Positions 40,973 through 50,411 of a DNA stretch of 64,000 nt are shown in pieces (the stretch's first letter is position 1; each line of letters begins with the position of its first letter). Where the stretch lies: the NCBI RefSeq assembly GCF_000758585.1, contig NZ_CP009281.1, positions 5,208,001 through 5,272,000 on the forward strand, given 5' to 3'. Both the position numbers and the translations under genes were made by a program. This DNA comes from Paenibacillus sp. FSL R5-0345 (GTDB taxonomy: Bacteria; Bacillota; Bacilli; Paenibacillales; Paenibacillaceae). Under the pieces are notes generated by a model. It had not been told where the DNA came from. It saw nothing but the letters and a program-made list of their open reading frames with translations, and did not search any database.

Positions 40973-43375
40973 TTACGATACGCCTAAACGACGTGATAAC
41001 ATCCAATCCTGTAGCTCAGACAGGCTACCTTCCATGAAGTACTGCTCCATTTCCGCCATCTGCCCCAGTCTAACGAAATGACTTGATGCTGTAAGACTCT
41101 TAGCTGCGGGCTGCGTAATAAAGGTCACACTTCCCTGACTTCTTTCGATAAAATCAAGCTCCTCGAACACATCTAACATTTTATTAAGCATTCGAATACT
41201 TAATGATGATTGTCGGCTTAGCCGCAGCAGCACTTCATTCTCAGGTGTTGCAACAGCAGTGATTGACGCCAGCAGTTTATAAAGTATTTTAAAATGATCC
41301 CGTGTCGGAATGATAAGTCGTTCACGACCATCCTTTATAGAATGCAACAGTGCGATATTATCAGCATTAGGAAAAGCCTTTAGTAACGCGTCAAGTTGTT
41401 CAGGCGTCTCCGGCATATCCAGTAGACATAACAATGAGACATGCCCTGATTCCTGAATTGAGTCATCCTTATTAGCGGCGCTAATGCCATCTTCTTTATC
41501 ATATACCCAGAAGGACATTCCTATCAATTCAGTCTGTGGGTTCATACGACCGCTCTGAAACACTGCTGCAGCACGATATGGACCAGCACCGCTATAAGGC
41601 AGCAGCAGCTCTCTAATATGCGCAGCTTGCCGTACAGCGTCAGCAGCGCCACGGAGATCGAATAACTGAGCATCTTGAACAGATAAATCCTGGAGCATCA
41701 ATTGTGGTTTCCTCGAGCCATTCCACTCGTTGATCGACAGTTCTGCCAGCACATTGATTGTGGTGCCCGCAGGAAGGAGCTTAGCCAAATCTCCTTTACC
41801 AAAAGCTAAGGCTTCAATTGTACTCTTCCCTTGCTGCAATACAATCTTCAAGTGTTTTCCTTCTTGCCCCATTGTTCGTGTCTCTTTCACGGTAGCCCCG
41901 CGAATGATAAACTTTGGCAAAGGATTTGACATCCCGAAAGGTGCAAGCCTTTCCAATTCAAGCGCGGTCTGAAGGGACAAATCAGATATCGACACTTCTG
42001 CATCAGCAGAAGTAACAGGAACGAAATGCTCCGGTGTCAACACAGTAGCCGCGTATTCATTTAATGCCGCAGCGAAGGCTTCTAAGCCGTCCTGATGCAG
42101 ACTCATTCCTGCGGCTGCTGGATGACCACCGAAATGCTCCATTAAGTTAGAACAAGAGGATAACGCCGCATATATATCAAAGCCAGGAATGGAGCGGGCA
42201 GAGCCTTTGCACATACCGGTCTCTGGATGAATATCCAGAATAATCACAGGCCGATAGTAACGCTCCAGCAGTTTGGAAGCCACTATACCTACCACACCCA
42301 CATTCCAACCTTGTTCAGCAAGAACAATGATATCTGGTATTTCTCCGCCCTGAGCAATCTGCTCCAGTTTTGCAGTGGCCTCCACTACAATTCTTTCTAC
42401 AACCAATTGGCGTTCTTTATTGAGCAGATCAAGTTCTCCAGCCAGTTGCTCTGCCTCATCAGCATGCTCTGTTGTAAGTAAAGCCACTGCCCGTCCAGCA
42501 TGATCCAGACGGCCGCTCGCATTGATACGAGGCGCCATTCCAAAAGCGATATTAACCGCACTCACGGTACTCATGCTCACCCCGCTGACACCTAATAAAG
42601 CACGAATACCAGGGAATCGAGAGTTTCGCATACTGACTAACCCGTTTCGAACAATCTCGCGATTCTCGTCTAGAAGCGGCATTAAATCCGCTACAGTACC
42701 GATAGCGGCTATTTCCTGCCATTCTTCGGGAGTTTCCTCACCTAACATAGCCTGAGCCAGCTTATAAGCTACCCCCACACCCGCCAATCCTTTGAAGGGA
42801 TATGGGCAGTCGGGTAGCTTCGGATTAATCAGCGTGTAAGCCTCAGGGAGAAGCTCTGGTGGCTCATGATGATCCGTGACGATCACATCGATCCCGAGTT
42901 CATTAGCGTAAGCAATCTGATGATAGGCGCTAATGCCAGTATCTACAGTAATAATTAAGGATACACCCTGCTGTAGAGCCCAATCCAAAGCATGATTATG
43001 CAGCCCGTAGCCCTCATTCGAACGGTGCGGGATATAAATATCAAAGGAAGCACCCAAGTAACGTAGCAAATGAATCATTAATGCGGTACTGGACACACCA
43101 TCGGCGTCATAGTCACCGTAAATAAGAATATGTTCTTCTTCTTTTAAAGCCTTTCTAATTCTGGGAACCGCTTCGGCCATTCCTTTTAGGAGGAACGGAT
43201 CATGCGAAGCTTCCACACCGCCATCCATGAACGATAGAGCCTCATGCGGCGTATTCATTCCTCTAGTCACTAATAGTGAGGATAAGAGCGGAGAAATAGA
43301 AAGGCTCCGGGCCATATCCCTTACGATGTCGGGATCGGCTGCCGGAGATTGCCATCTTGTTTTTGAATAAAGCAA
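40973..43375 (-). CDS. recJ: Single-stranded-DNA-specific exonuclease RecJ
   Basis: An 800-residue DHH-family 5'-3' exonuclease. Motifs: ILIYGDYDADGVSSTALMIH (I), VDTGISAYHQ, and VIVTDHHEPPE (DHH). The second domain contains APRINASGRLDHAGRAV and HFGGHPAAAGMSLHQDG, followed by an OB-fold part and a C-terminal extension of about 240 residues as in Bacillales RecJ. The start is TTG (43373-43375) with AGGTGA. The stop is preceded by a short direct repeat. Gene order recJ-apt is as in B. subtilis. Confidence 0.95.
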   Translation of the reverse strand: MLYSKTRWQSPAADPDIVRDMARSLSISPLLSSLLVTRGMNTPHEALSFMDGGVEASHDPFLLKGMAEAVPRIRKALKEEEHILIYGDYDADGVSSTALMIHLLRYLGASFDIYIPHRSNEGYGLHNHALDWALQQGVSLIITVDTGISAYHQIAYANELGIDVIVTDHHEPPELLPEAYTLINPKLPDCPYPFKGLAGVGVAYKLAQAMLGEETPEEWQEIAAIGTVADLMPLLDENREIVRNGLVSMRNSRFPGIRALLGVSGVSMSTVSAVNIAFGMAPRINASGRLDHAGRAVALLTTEHADEAEQLAGELDLLNKERQLVVERIVVEATAKLEQIAQGGEIPDIIVLAEQGWNVGVVGIVASKLLERYYRPVIILDIHPETGMCKGSARSIPGFDIYAALSSCSNLMEHFGGHPAAAGMSLHQDGLEAFAAALNEYAATVLTPEHFVPVTSADAEVSISDLSLQTALELERLAPFGMSNPLPKFIIRGATVKETRTMGQEGKHLKIVLQQGKSTIEALAFGKGDLAKLLPAGTTINVLAELSINEWNGSRKPQLMLQDLSVQDAQLFDLRGAADAVRQAAHIRELLLPYSGAGPYRAAAVFQSGRMNPQTELIGMSFWVYDKEDGISAANKDDSIQESGHVSLLCLLDMPETPEQLDALLKAFPNADNIALLHSIKDGRERLIIPTRDHFKILYKLLASITAVATPENEVLLRLSRQSSLSIRMLNKMLDVFEELDFIERSQGSVTFITQPAAKSLTASSHFVRLGQMAEMEQYFMEGSLSELQDWMLSRRLGVS

Positions 43376-43404
43376 TAGCGCTCACCTTTCTCTCACCTTG
43401 CGAA

Positions 43405-44355
43405 CTACTGAAGCAACGTCGGAATATCATTATCCGCCAATTCATAGTTACTTTTGTATGGATATCCGGGATCATAAGGAACTACGTCCATGTGTACCTC
43501 ACCAACATGAACAAACCGGTGTTGTAATAACTTTCTTGCACATTCCGATATATCCTGTGCTTCCATCACCGTTATCCGCGGATTTACACTGATCTTCACA
43601 TGCAGATTCACATAATTTCCTTGCTCAAGCGCCTTCAAATGTTCCACACGGATAACGCCGTGAACACGTTGTACAGTTTCAATAAAATTAGCTGCCTCCT
43701 CAGAAGGTAGCTCCTGCACATTCTTACCATTTACCGTACTAACAATGAGTATATAGCCTTTACGAAGAATTAAGCATCCTGTTAAAAGTGCGGCAATAGG
43801 GTCCATATAGAGTAGAGGATGCCAATAGGTCCCTCCCATTGATAATGATATCCCAACTAATACTGTGATAGAAGTATATAAACTGAAACGATGACTATTG
43901 GTATAAGCAGCATGACTGCCATCACCTATTTTTTTAAAGTACCGATATTGATATTGAAATACAGCTTCTTTAAATACAATAGATAGCAAGACAGTTACAA
44001 GTGCAAGTTCACCGCGAGTAGATGACTGTCCTTCGGTTAAGTCACGGATTGCAGAGAAGACGATCTGCAGCCCTCCCATTAGGATTAATACCGAAAAAAG
44101 TATAGCTAAAAGCGGTTCCTTATTCCCCCGCCGGTCTTCTATCCGTTGCTTGCTCTTTCTGTTCTCTTCAGAGCGCCACGGAAGAATATCCGCCAATTTA
44201 GCTGCAGCATCTGCTCCGGAATATAAAGCATCGCCCATTAATGCCTTGCTACCTGAAATATAGCCAAAACTACCCTTAGCTACTGCCAAAGTAACATCGC
44301 TGATGATCCCTGTCCAAGCAACCGTCTTGCTTTGCGGTGATCGTTCTTTATTCAT
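43405..44355 (-). CDS. CDF-like cation transporter with altered metal-site residues
   Basis: A 316-residue membrane protein resembling cation diffusion facilitators: about six helices in residues 13-205, then a cytoplasmic domain (NGKNVQELPSEEAANFIETV) with HVGEVHMDVVPYDPG. In typical CDFs the transport-site motif is HxxxD in helices 2 and 5. Here helix 2 reads GDALYSGADAA (His replaced by Tyr) and helix 5 reads NSHRFSLYTS (site positions Ser). The zinc route is therefore uncertain. The ATG follows AGGGGGGCC. It lies upstream of recJ, as B. subtilis has an unrelated gene pair there. Confidence 0.85.
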   Translation of the reverse strand: MNKERSPQSKTVAWTGIISDVTLAVAKGSFGYISGSKALMGDALYSGADAAAKLADILPWRSEENRKSKQRIEDRRGNKEPLLAILFSVLILMGGLQIVFSAIRDLTEGQSSTRGELALVTVLLSIVFKEAVFQYQYRYFKKIGDGSHAAYTNSHRFSLYTSITVLVGISLSMGGTYWHPLLYMDPIAALLTGCLILRKGYILIVSTVNGKNVQELPSEEAANFIETVQRVHGVIRVEHLKALEQGNYVNLHVKISVNPRITVMEAQDISECARKLLQHRFVHVGEVHMDVVPYDPGYPYKSNYELADNDIPTLLQ

Positions 44356-44429
44356 ACGAGGCCCCCCTTACCACTAGCAAGTAATCTCATGATGATACAA
44401 TACACATGACATACTACCCCAAAGATTTC

Positions 44430-44459
44430 GAAAGCCGCGTCGCATTTGACGCGGCTTTC
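44430..44459 (-). terminator. Intrinsic terminator of secDF
   Basis: GAAAGCCGCGTC and GACGCGGCTTTC form a 12-bp stem (44430-44459). A and T runs on the flanks are short; on the minus strand the sequence reads on into GAAATC, so strength is moderate. Confidence 0.65.
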
Positions 44460-44520
44460 TTAAATTATAAAGTTGATGTTTTTTTCATTCAAGTGTAGCC
44501 ATGTTATTTCTCTTGAGACA

Positions 44521-45423
44521 TTAACCTTTAGCTGGGCTACTCTTTACCTTTGTCTTCTCACGCTTCTTAAGCAGTAGCCACACCGGACTTGCAATAAAGA
44601 TGGAGGAGTACGCTCCAAATAGCAATCCGATAACCATCGCAAGCGAGAACATCTTGATGGACTCTCCTCCGAGAATTAACAGGAAGAACGCCGCAATAAA
44701 CACGGTAAATGCTGTGTAGAGAGAGCGCATAAGGGTCTGAGCCACACTCTTATTCACAAGTTCTTTCAAGTCTTCATAGGTCTTCTGTTTACCAAAACGT
44801 AAATTCTCACGGATACGGTCAAAGATAACGATCGTATCATTGATGGAATAACCGATAATCGTAAGCACCGCTATAATGAACGTCAAATCCACTTCCAAAC
44901 GGAAAATAGAGAAGATGGCAACGACCATAAAGGCATCATGGATCAGTGAAACGATAGCTGCCAATGCAAACCGCCATTCAAAACGGATACTTACATAAAT
45001 GATAATCCCTAGACAAGAAATGAGAACCGCATAGATCGCATTACGTGCAAGTTCTTTAGACATTTCAGTATCCACGGTGTTAATCTCAAACGATGCCTTA
45101 TCGTCCAGCTTCAAGATCTCTGCTTTAAGCGCTTCATCTTGTTGCTCATCAAGTACTTGATCGTAACGAACGTTGACCCGTTCACTTCCTAACGTAATGC
45201 TTGGCTCACTTGAAATCCCAACTTTTTCAACCGCTGAATTAACTTCTTCCAATGTCAAATTCTTAGACAGAGAGATATCAACATTAGATCCTGCTTTGAA
45301 ATCAACGCTGTAATTCAATCCAAAGGTTGCTAGGAAAATCAAACCTGCCACTGTAAGAGCAATGGAAAAAACATAGAAAAATTTACTCAAATGTACGAAA
45401 TCAAGCTCTTTCTTAAAGCGCAC
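44521..45423 (-). CDS. secF: Protein translocase subunit SecF
   Basis: A 300-residue, six-helix partner of SecD that uses proton motive force to help pull secreted proteins out of SecYEG. It has the conserved periplasmic start DFKAGSNVDISLSKN, the helix motif RFEWRFALAAIVSLIHDAFM and FDRIRENLRFGKQKTYEDL. The GTG at 45423 follows AAGGAG and overlaps the secD stop. A longer frame reaches 45444 but lies inside secD. In B. subtilis SecD and SecF are fused; here they are separate and overlapping. Confidence 0.93.
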   Translation of the reverse strand: MRFKKELDFVHLSKFFYVFSIALTVAGLIFLATFGLNYSVDFKAGSNVDISLSKNLTLEEVNSAVEKVGISSEPSITLGSERVNVRYDQVLDEQQDEALKAEILKLDDKASFEINTVDTEMSKELARNAIYAVLISCLGIIIYVSIRFEWRFALAAIVSLIHDAFMVVAIFSIFRLEVDLTFIIAVLTIIGYSINDTIVIFDRIRENLRFGKQKTYEDLKELVNKSVAQTLMRSLYTAFTVFIAAFFLLILGGESIKMFSLAMVIGLLFGAYSSIFIASPVWLLLKKREKTKVKSSPAKG

Positions 45424-46663
45424 GAATATCACTCTCCTTAACACCGAAACTCTTCGGTTTGTTCAGCTTACCTGCTTTAACAAGCTGGCTAAGCAACCAG
45501 TGGGAGAAATAAAGATTCGTAGCGATACTCAGTACGATTTCCACGATCAGTACCAATGCGAAACCTTTGACTGCACCTGTACCGAAGGCGAACATGACAG
45601 CCGCCACAATAACAGTTGTGACATTGGAGTCCATTACTGTCCGGAAAGAGGATTTATTACCTGCTTTAACAGAGGAAAGTACACTTTTACCACTGCGCAT
45701 TTCTTCCCTTATCCGTTCATTTGTAATGATATTGGCATCGACGGCCATCCCTATACCCAGAATAAACGCGGCTATACCAGGCAATGTCAATGTAAAGTCC
45801 GCAAAGACAAAGACCACAATTAGCAACCATGTATGCAAGATCAGTGCAAAACTAGCCAAGAGACCTGGCAAGCGATACATACCGATCATGAAGATAAGGA
45901 TAATCAAAGAACCTATTAAGCCAGCTTTGATCGTTTGTTCAAGCGACTGTTTACCAAGTGTTGCACCCACACTTTGGGAGTATTTCTCAGTAAGTTTCAG
46001 TGGCAACGCACCAAGATTAATAGTGTCAGCCAGTTCACGTGCTTCTTTAATTGTATACTGACCGGAAATAGACGCACTACCATCGGTAAGTACTGCTTGT
46101 ACCGTAGGGTCCGATAGTTTGTTCTCATCCAAATAAATTGCGAGATTCTTTCCTAAGAGGCGTTTAGTAATCTCTGCGAATTTATCCTTGTCTTTTATTT
46201 TGATACTGATGATTGGCTGATTCAGGTTATCCCGTCCAACCTCTGCTGCACCTTCAACAAAATCACTACCTACCAGTTCGATCTTGCTGTAAGTACCTTC
46301 AGCGTCACCTTCAGCAGCACTACGGAAAGTCAGAACTGCAGGCTCCTTCATCTTCTTACGAACCTCTGCTTCATCAGTAACGCCCGCAATTTTCAAACGA
46401 ATACGGTCAGTACCTTCAGTTGTAACCTCTGGTTCACTGGTTCCGAGCGCATTAGCCCGTTTTTCCAAACTTTCTGCTGTTTTCAACAGTGAAGCTCGGG
46501 ACAATGCAGCTCCCGCTTCCATAGGCTCTGCATGGTACAGAATCTCAAATCCGCCTTTCAGGTCAAGACCAAGTCTAACCTTGTCCAGCAGTCCAGGAGT
46601 AGTAAATACCATGACGCCTGTCAAAACGAGCACGGTAATAATAAAGCCCATTAGTCTCTTCAT
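45413..46663 (-). CDS. secD: Protein translocase subunit SecD
   Basis: A 416-residue SecD: an N-terminal helix (MKRLMGFIITVLVLTGVMV), the D1 motif LGLDLKGGFEILYHAEP, a periplasmic domain, and five C-terminal helices containing GIGMAVDANIITNERIREEM. The C-terminus overlaps the secF start. A strong promoter precedes it at 46702-46730. Confidence 0.94.
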   Translation of the reverse strand: MKRLMGFIITVLVLTGVMVFTTPGLLDKVRLGLDLKGGFEILYHAEPMEAGAALSRASLLKTAESLEKRANALGTSEPEVTTEGTDRIRLKIAGVTDEAEVRKKMKEPAVLTFRSAAEGDAEGTYSKIELVGSDFVEGAAEVGRDNLNQPIISIKIKDKDKFAEITKRLLGKNLAIYLDENKLSDPTVQAVLTDGSASISGQYTIKEARELADTINLGALPLKLTEKYSQSVGATLGKQSLEQTIKAGLIGSLIILIFMIGMYRLPGLLASFALILHTWLLIVVFVFADFTLTLPGIAAFILGIGMAVDANIITNERIREEMRSGKSVLSSVKAGNKSSFRTVMDSNVTTVIVAAVMFAFGTGAVKGFALVLIVEIVLSIATNLYFSHWLLSQLVKAGKLNKPKSFGVKESDIRAL

Positions 46664-46701
46664 GCTCTAGCTAGTTCCCCTTTCATTAACTCAATATTCC
46701 T

Positions 46702-46730
46702 ATTATAGCTACACGCGAAATGACCGTCAA
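46702..46730 (-). promoter_or_regulatory. Sigma-A promoter of secD-secF
   Basis: On the minus strand -35 TTGACG (46725-46730) and -10 TATAAT (46702-46707) are separated by exactly 17 nt. Confidence 0.8.
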
Positions 46731-46884
46731 TTCACAGCATGGACATAGCTATACTCACACAAAGAAACGGCCGCCCCTGCTCATAACAGCAAGACATCCG
46801 TTTATATAGGAAATGTGAAGTTATTATTCTCTCACTTTACAGCTTTATGTACCTATTCGCAAAAAGAAACGGAGTGTTTGTTAT

Positions 46885-47136
46885 TCAGTTCAACCCCCGA
46901 TAGGCCGCTATAGTCAAATAAGTCATGTAACTATTGGCTTTTAAGGAATAAATATCATTTACCAGCTTATGCAAGGGAGGCATCCCGTCCTTATCATAAT
47001 TACGACTGATACAATCCCAAATATCCTTGCTGGTTACATACTCATAGCCGAGGAGCCGGAATTCTTCAGCTTTGCTGCGGCACATGGCTTCGATTTCTTC
47101 ACTATGTTGATCATGATTCCACTGTTCCGATTCCAC
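46885..47136 (-). CDS. comN: Post-transcriptional regulator ComN
   Basis: An 83-residue protein of the ComN/YrzD family: EEIEAMCRSKAEEFRLLGYE, VTSKDIWDCISRNYDKDG and LKANSYMTYLTIAAYRGLN. In B. subtilis ComN controls comEA mRNA localisation for competence, and lies between secDF and spoVB as here. The start is GTG (47134-47136) with GGAGGTG. Confidence 0.88.
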   Translation of the reverse strand: MESEQWNHDQHSEEIEAMCRSKAEEFRLLGYEYVTSKDIWDCISRNYDKDGMPPLHKLVNDIYSLKANSYMTYLTIAAYRGLN

Positions 47137-47332
47137 GTGATGACACCTCCAAAGATCGCTCGTGTGCGTATGCTTACCATAAGTATTCGACCCAAGTTCT
47201 CTGCTTTCCTCCTTCCGTCACAAAAAGTTACAACTACTAAAACAAGGCATGCAGGGATAGGGGTACAGCATATCCATAAGAATAGACAAGTTGGCCAGCG
47301 TTTCATTTCATTTGGGGAAGAAGGCGTGACCT

Positions 47333-48928
47333 TTGAGGAAACAGAGCTTTATTCAAGGAACTTTAATCTTGCTTGCCGCCGGCATCATTAATCGAATGCT
47401 TGGATTTATACCCCGAATTGCTTTGCCGCGCATCATTGGAGCAGAGGGCGTGGGTCTATATCAGCTCGTGTATCCTTTTTTTCTCGTGCTGGTTACTGTC
47501 ATTACAGGTGGTATTCCTCTGGCTATTGCTAAAATGGTGGCGGAAGCTGAGGGAGAGAACCGCCCTGAGAAATCGCGGCAAATTTTACGGACTGGCCTTA
47601 CCCTTAGTGTCGGACTAGGGATCTTCTTTACCATTGTTGCGCTGGTCAGTGCTTCATGGGTCTCCAATGTGCTCTTAACAGACCGCCGAGTTTATTATAC
47701 TTTTATTGCCATGATCCCAATGATTGGAATTGTTGCTGTATCTGCGATCTACCGTGGTTATTTCCAAGGCAGGCAGAACATGATTCCTTCCGCACTTTCT
47801 TCGGTTTTTGAGTCTATCGTGCGAATATTTTTTATGCTGTGGTTCTCTTGGCTTCTGCTACCTAAAGGTATCGCTTTAGCTGCTGCAGGGGCGATGCTCG
47901 GTGTAACTGTGGGAGAGATTGGTGGAATGTTAGCCATTCTGTGGCAATATTATGTCATCACGAAAAAAGATAAAAAAACAACCCCCTTCCTAGAGCAGCA
48001 GCCGGTCGAACAGGACAGTATACCCTCTAATCCAGAAGCTGTAAAATCAACCTCCCCCATACTGCGGCGTTTACTAGGTGTATCTATTCCTGTAACGGCA
48101 AGCCGACTTGTGGGCTCTTTTTCCTATCTACTGGAATCTATAATTACCGTACGTAGTCTTGCATTGGCAGGAATCGCAACAGCCGCAGCGACTGCGCAGT
48201 ATGGGTCTTTACAGGGAATGGTGATTCCTTTACTGCTGCTTCCCGGAGCTTTGACCTCCTCCCTTGCGGTGTCTTTGGTCCCATCTTTATCCGAGGCTGC
48301 CGCGAGAAAGGACTTGCCTACCATTCACAAACGAATGCATCAAGCCCTTCGACTCGCTCTGGTAACAGGCGCTCCCTTTGCTGTTCTTATGTATGTCTTG
48401 GCGGTCCCACTATGTAATTTGTTATACGGCAATGCGGACACCGCTCCTATGCTAAAACTAATGGCCCCTTTCGCTTTGTTCCTCTATGTTCAAGCCCCCT
48501 TACAAGCTGCGCTTCAAGCTATGGACAAACCGGGCAGGGCACTCATCAATACCCTTATTGGGGCAGTAGTCAAAATCATTTTGATTGTTATATTAGCTTC
48601 ACAGCCTGATTACGGAATCTACGGCGCAATCATTGCCATAATTGTGAACAGTGTTCTTGTTACTCTACTGCACGGGTACAGCGTGGTCAGTCTAATTTCA
48701 TTATCCTTACGAATAACTGATACCATTAAGACCTTATGTGCGATGATCATTATGGGAGCGGGCGTGCGTTATGTATACATCTCCATTCCCATTGCAGATG
48801 CACAATGGATTCAATTTTTATTTGCCTCTGCGATAGGAATGGCCCTGTATTTCGGTATCAGTCTATTAGCTGGTCTTATCTCACTTCGTGATTTGGATCG
48901 ACTGCCGTTCATTAAGCGCTGGCTTTAG
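47333..48928 (+). CDS. spoVB: Stage V sporulation protein B (MATE-like flippase)
   Basis: A 531-residue polytopic protein with about 14 helices, of the PST/MATE-like superfamily; SpoVB is implicated in spore cortex synthesis. It begins with the family's QSFIQGTLILLAAGIINRML and GFIPRIALPRIIGAEGVGLY. There is one hydrophilic linker near residues 210-240. The start is TTG (47333) after AAGAAGG. The stop of DUF421 on the other strand lies 5 nt downstream. Confidence 0.92.
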   Translation: MRKQSFIQGTLILLAAGIINRMLGFIPRIALPRIIGAEGVGLYQLVYPFFLVLVTVITGGIPLAIAKMVAEAEGENRPEKSRQILRTGLTLSVGLGIFFTIVALVSASWVSNVLLTDRRVYYTFIAMIPMIGIVAVSAIYRGYFQGRQNMIPSALSSVFESIVRIFFMLWFSWLLLPKGIALAAAGAMLGVTVGEIGGMLAILWQYYVITKKDKKTTPFLEQQPVEQDSIPSNPEAVKSTSPILRRLLGVSIPVTASRLVGSFSYLLESIITVRSLALAGIATAAATAQYGSLQGMVIPLLLLPGALTSSLAVSLVPSLSEAAARKDLPTIHKRMHQALRLALVTGAPFAVLMYVLAVPLCNLLYGNADTAPMLKLMAPFALFLYVQAPLQAALQAMDKPGRALINTLIGAVVKIILIVILASQPDYGIYGAIIAIIVNSVLVTLLHGYSVVSLISLSLRITDTIKTLCAMIIMGAGVRYVYISIPIADAQWIQFLFASAIGMALYFGISLLAGLISLRDLDRLPFIKRWL

Positions 48929-48933
48929 AATGG

Positions 48934-49698
48934 TTATCTGTTATCCAAACGGTCAACATACACTCGGCCTTTATGATCAATGGAGCAAAGAAATACATCC
49001 CGGAAATCTGATACTCCCTTTTGGCGAATCTGGGTTCTCAGCCAGAACCTTGTTTTCCCTATCATCTCTAAATTATGATCCTGGACCTTTCCATCCATAA
49101 TCAGTGGAATAGGAAGCCCTTCATATCTGATTTTGTTCTTTGGCAGCTTTACTTTCTGACTGCTTACATCTGCATCCTCATCGTTCTTATTGTTCTCAGC
49201 AACTGAACTGCTATTGCCTGTTTGATTAGAAGATGAAAGTCCTTTGTCTTTTTCGAAAACGGTAAGTTGACCACTGGGCTCCAGAATCGCAAATTCCACA
49301 TCTGCAGGACTAGCTATGTTCTGACCTCGCAATTGCTGCAGCAGATCATCAATATTGTACCTTTGTTTACGCATCTCTCCCCGGTGCAGCTTACCTCCAG
49401 AAATAAGTATGCTCGGTTTACCGTCCATTAACAGCCGAATCTTTCTACTCTTAAGACTGAGCTGAGCAACCACAACCTGAATGATAACCAATGTGGCCAT
49501 CGGAACCAGACCTTCGTAAATCGGGCGATTAATATCCTCGATCACAAAAACAGCAATCTCAGCAATCATAATTGAGATCGTTAGATCAAATACAGATAAC
49601 TTACCGATTTCCCTCTTCCCCATGATACGCATGCACAGGAATATGAAGAAATACATCAGCACGGTCAAGAAAATATGGGTAGTGATATGCTGGGACAT
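48934..49698 (-). CDS. DUF421 membrane protein (YrbG/YetF-like)
   Basis: A 254-residue protein with three N-terminal helices and the family's cytosolic domain (LMDGKPSILISGGKLHRGEM, YNIDDLLQQLRGQNIASPAD, VEFAILEPSGQLTVFEKD). Residues 164-200 form a Ser/Asn/Asp-rich low-complexity insertion. Family members such as SpoVs-related YetF are linked to spore germination in some cases; the role here is unknown. The ATG follows GGAGGGGAG. Confidence 0.85.
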   Translation of the reverse strand: MSQHITTHIFLTVLMYFFIFLCMRIMGKREIGKLSVFDLTISIMIAEIAVFVIEDINRPIYEGLVPMATLVIIQVVVAQLSLKSRKIRLLMDGKPSILISGGKLHRGEMRKQRYNIDDLLQQLRGQNIASPADVEFAILEPSGQLTVFEKDKGLSSSNQTGNSSSVAENNKNDEDADVSSQKVKLPKNKIRYEGLPIPLIMDGKVQDHNLEMIGKTRFWLRTQIRQKGVSDFRDVFLCSIDHKGRVYVDRLDNR

Positions 49699-49923
49699 AT
49701 AGCTTCGCTCCCCTCCACTCTCACCCGCAGACTTGTTTTCTCGGGCGGATTAATGTAACCCTATTCTGACCGCTCAGCACAGGGAACATTCGGAAGCGAA
49801 CATATTAATTAATGGTAAAAAGGCTGCAATGCCCATTCTTGTACTATTGGGGCAAGCCTCCCCATACAATGAATAATAACTTATGTAGATTATTTTTCTA
49901 AAAAAACTTTAGGAGGTTGTACC

Positions 49924-50316
49924 ATGTATTTAATCCGGCGCCTGTTCTCATGGAGAATAGCCAATCCTGTGTTATCTGGTCTATGTCGATCCTTCCTTTG
50001 GATGCTGTTTGGCGCGTTTGTCCTCTCTCTTTTATTATGGGGCAGCGGTCTCAAGGAGCAAGATCTCTCAATGTACACTTATATAGTACACGGCATAGCC
50101 GCAGCATTCGGAGGACTAACCGCCGGTCGCAGAGCCACGAACAAAGGCTGGTATCAGGGAAGTCTTACAGGAGTCTTTTACGGGATTATCGTTCTGCTAA
50201 TTGGATTTCTGGCTCTGGATAGCTCACCTTCTGGTGTTGATCTTCTTTGGGTGCTGGCTGCTGCAGCAATTGGAGCGCTTGGCGGAATGTTTGGGGTTAA
50301 TTTACAGAAAAGCTAA
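49924..50316 (+). CDS. TIGR04086-family membrane protein (YrzE-like)
   Basis: A 130-residue protein with four helices (about residues 22-42, 54-75, 78-100, 105-125). It has the family features GIAAAFGGLTAGRRATNKGW and AAIGALGGMFGVNLQ. Function unknown. The ATG follows AGGAGGT. In B. subtilis the homologue yrzE lies near yrbF/yajC. Confidence 0.82.
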   Translation: MYLIRRLFSWRIANPVLSGLCRSFLWMLFGAFVLSLLLWGSGLKEQDLSMYTYIVHGIAAAFGGLTAGRRATNKGWYQGSLTGVFYGIIVLLIGFLALDSSPSGVDLLWVLAAAAIGALGGMFGVNLQKS

Positions 50317-50411
50317 AATTATTATTTCATTAAATTCGAAACATTCCTTGAAAATATGTTAAACTGTGATCATCTGACTTCATAAAGAGAATCAAGGAGG
50401 CTTCGAATGCT

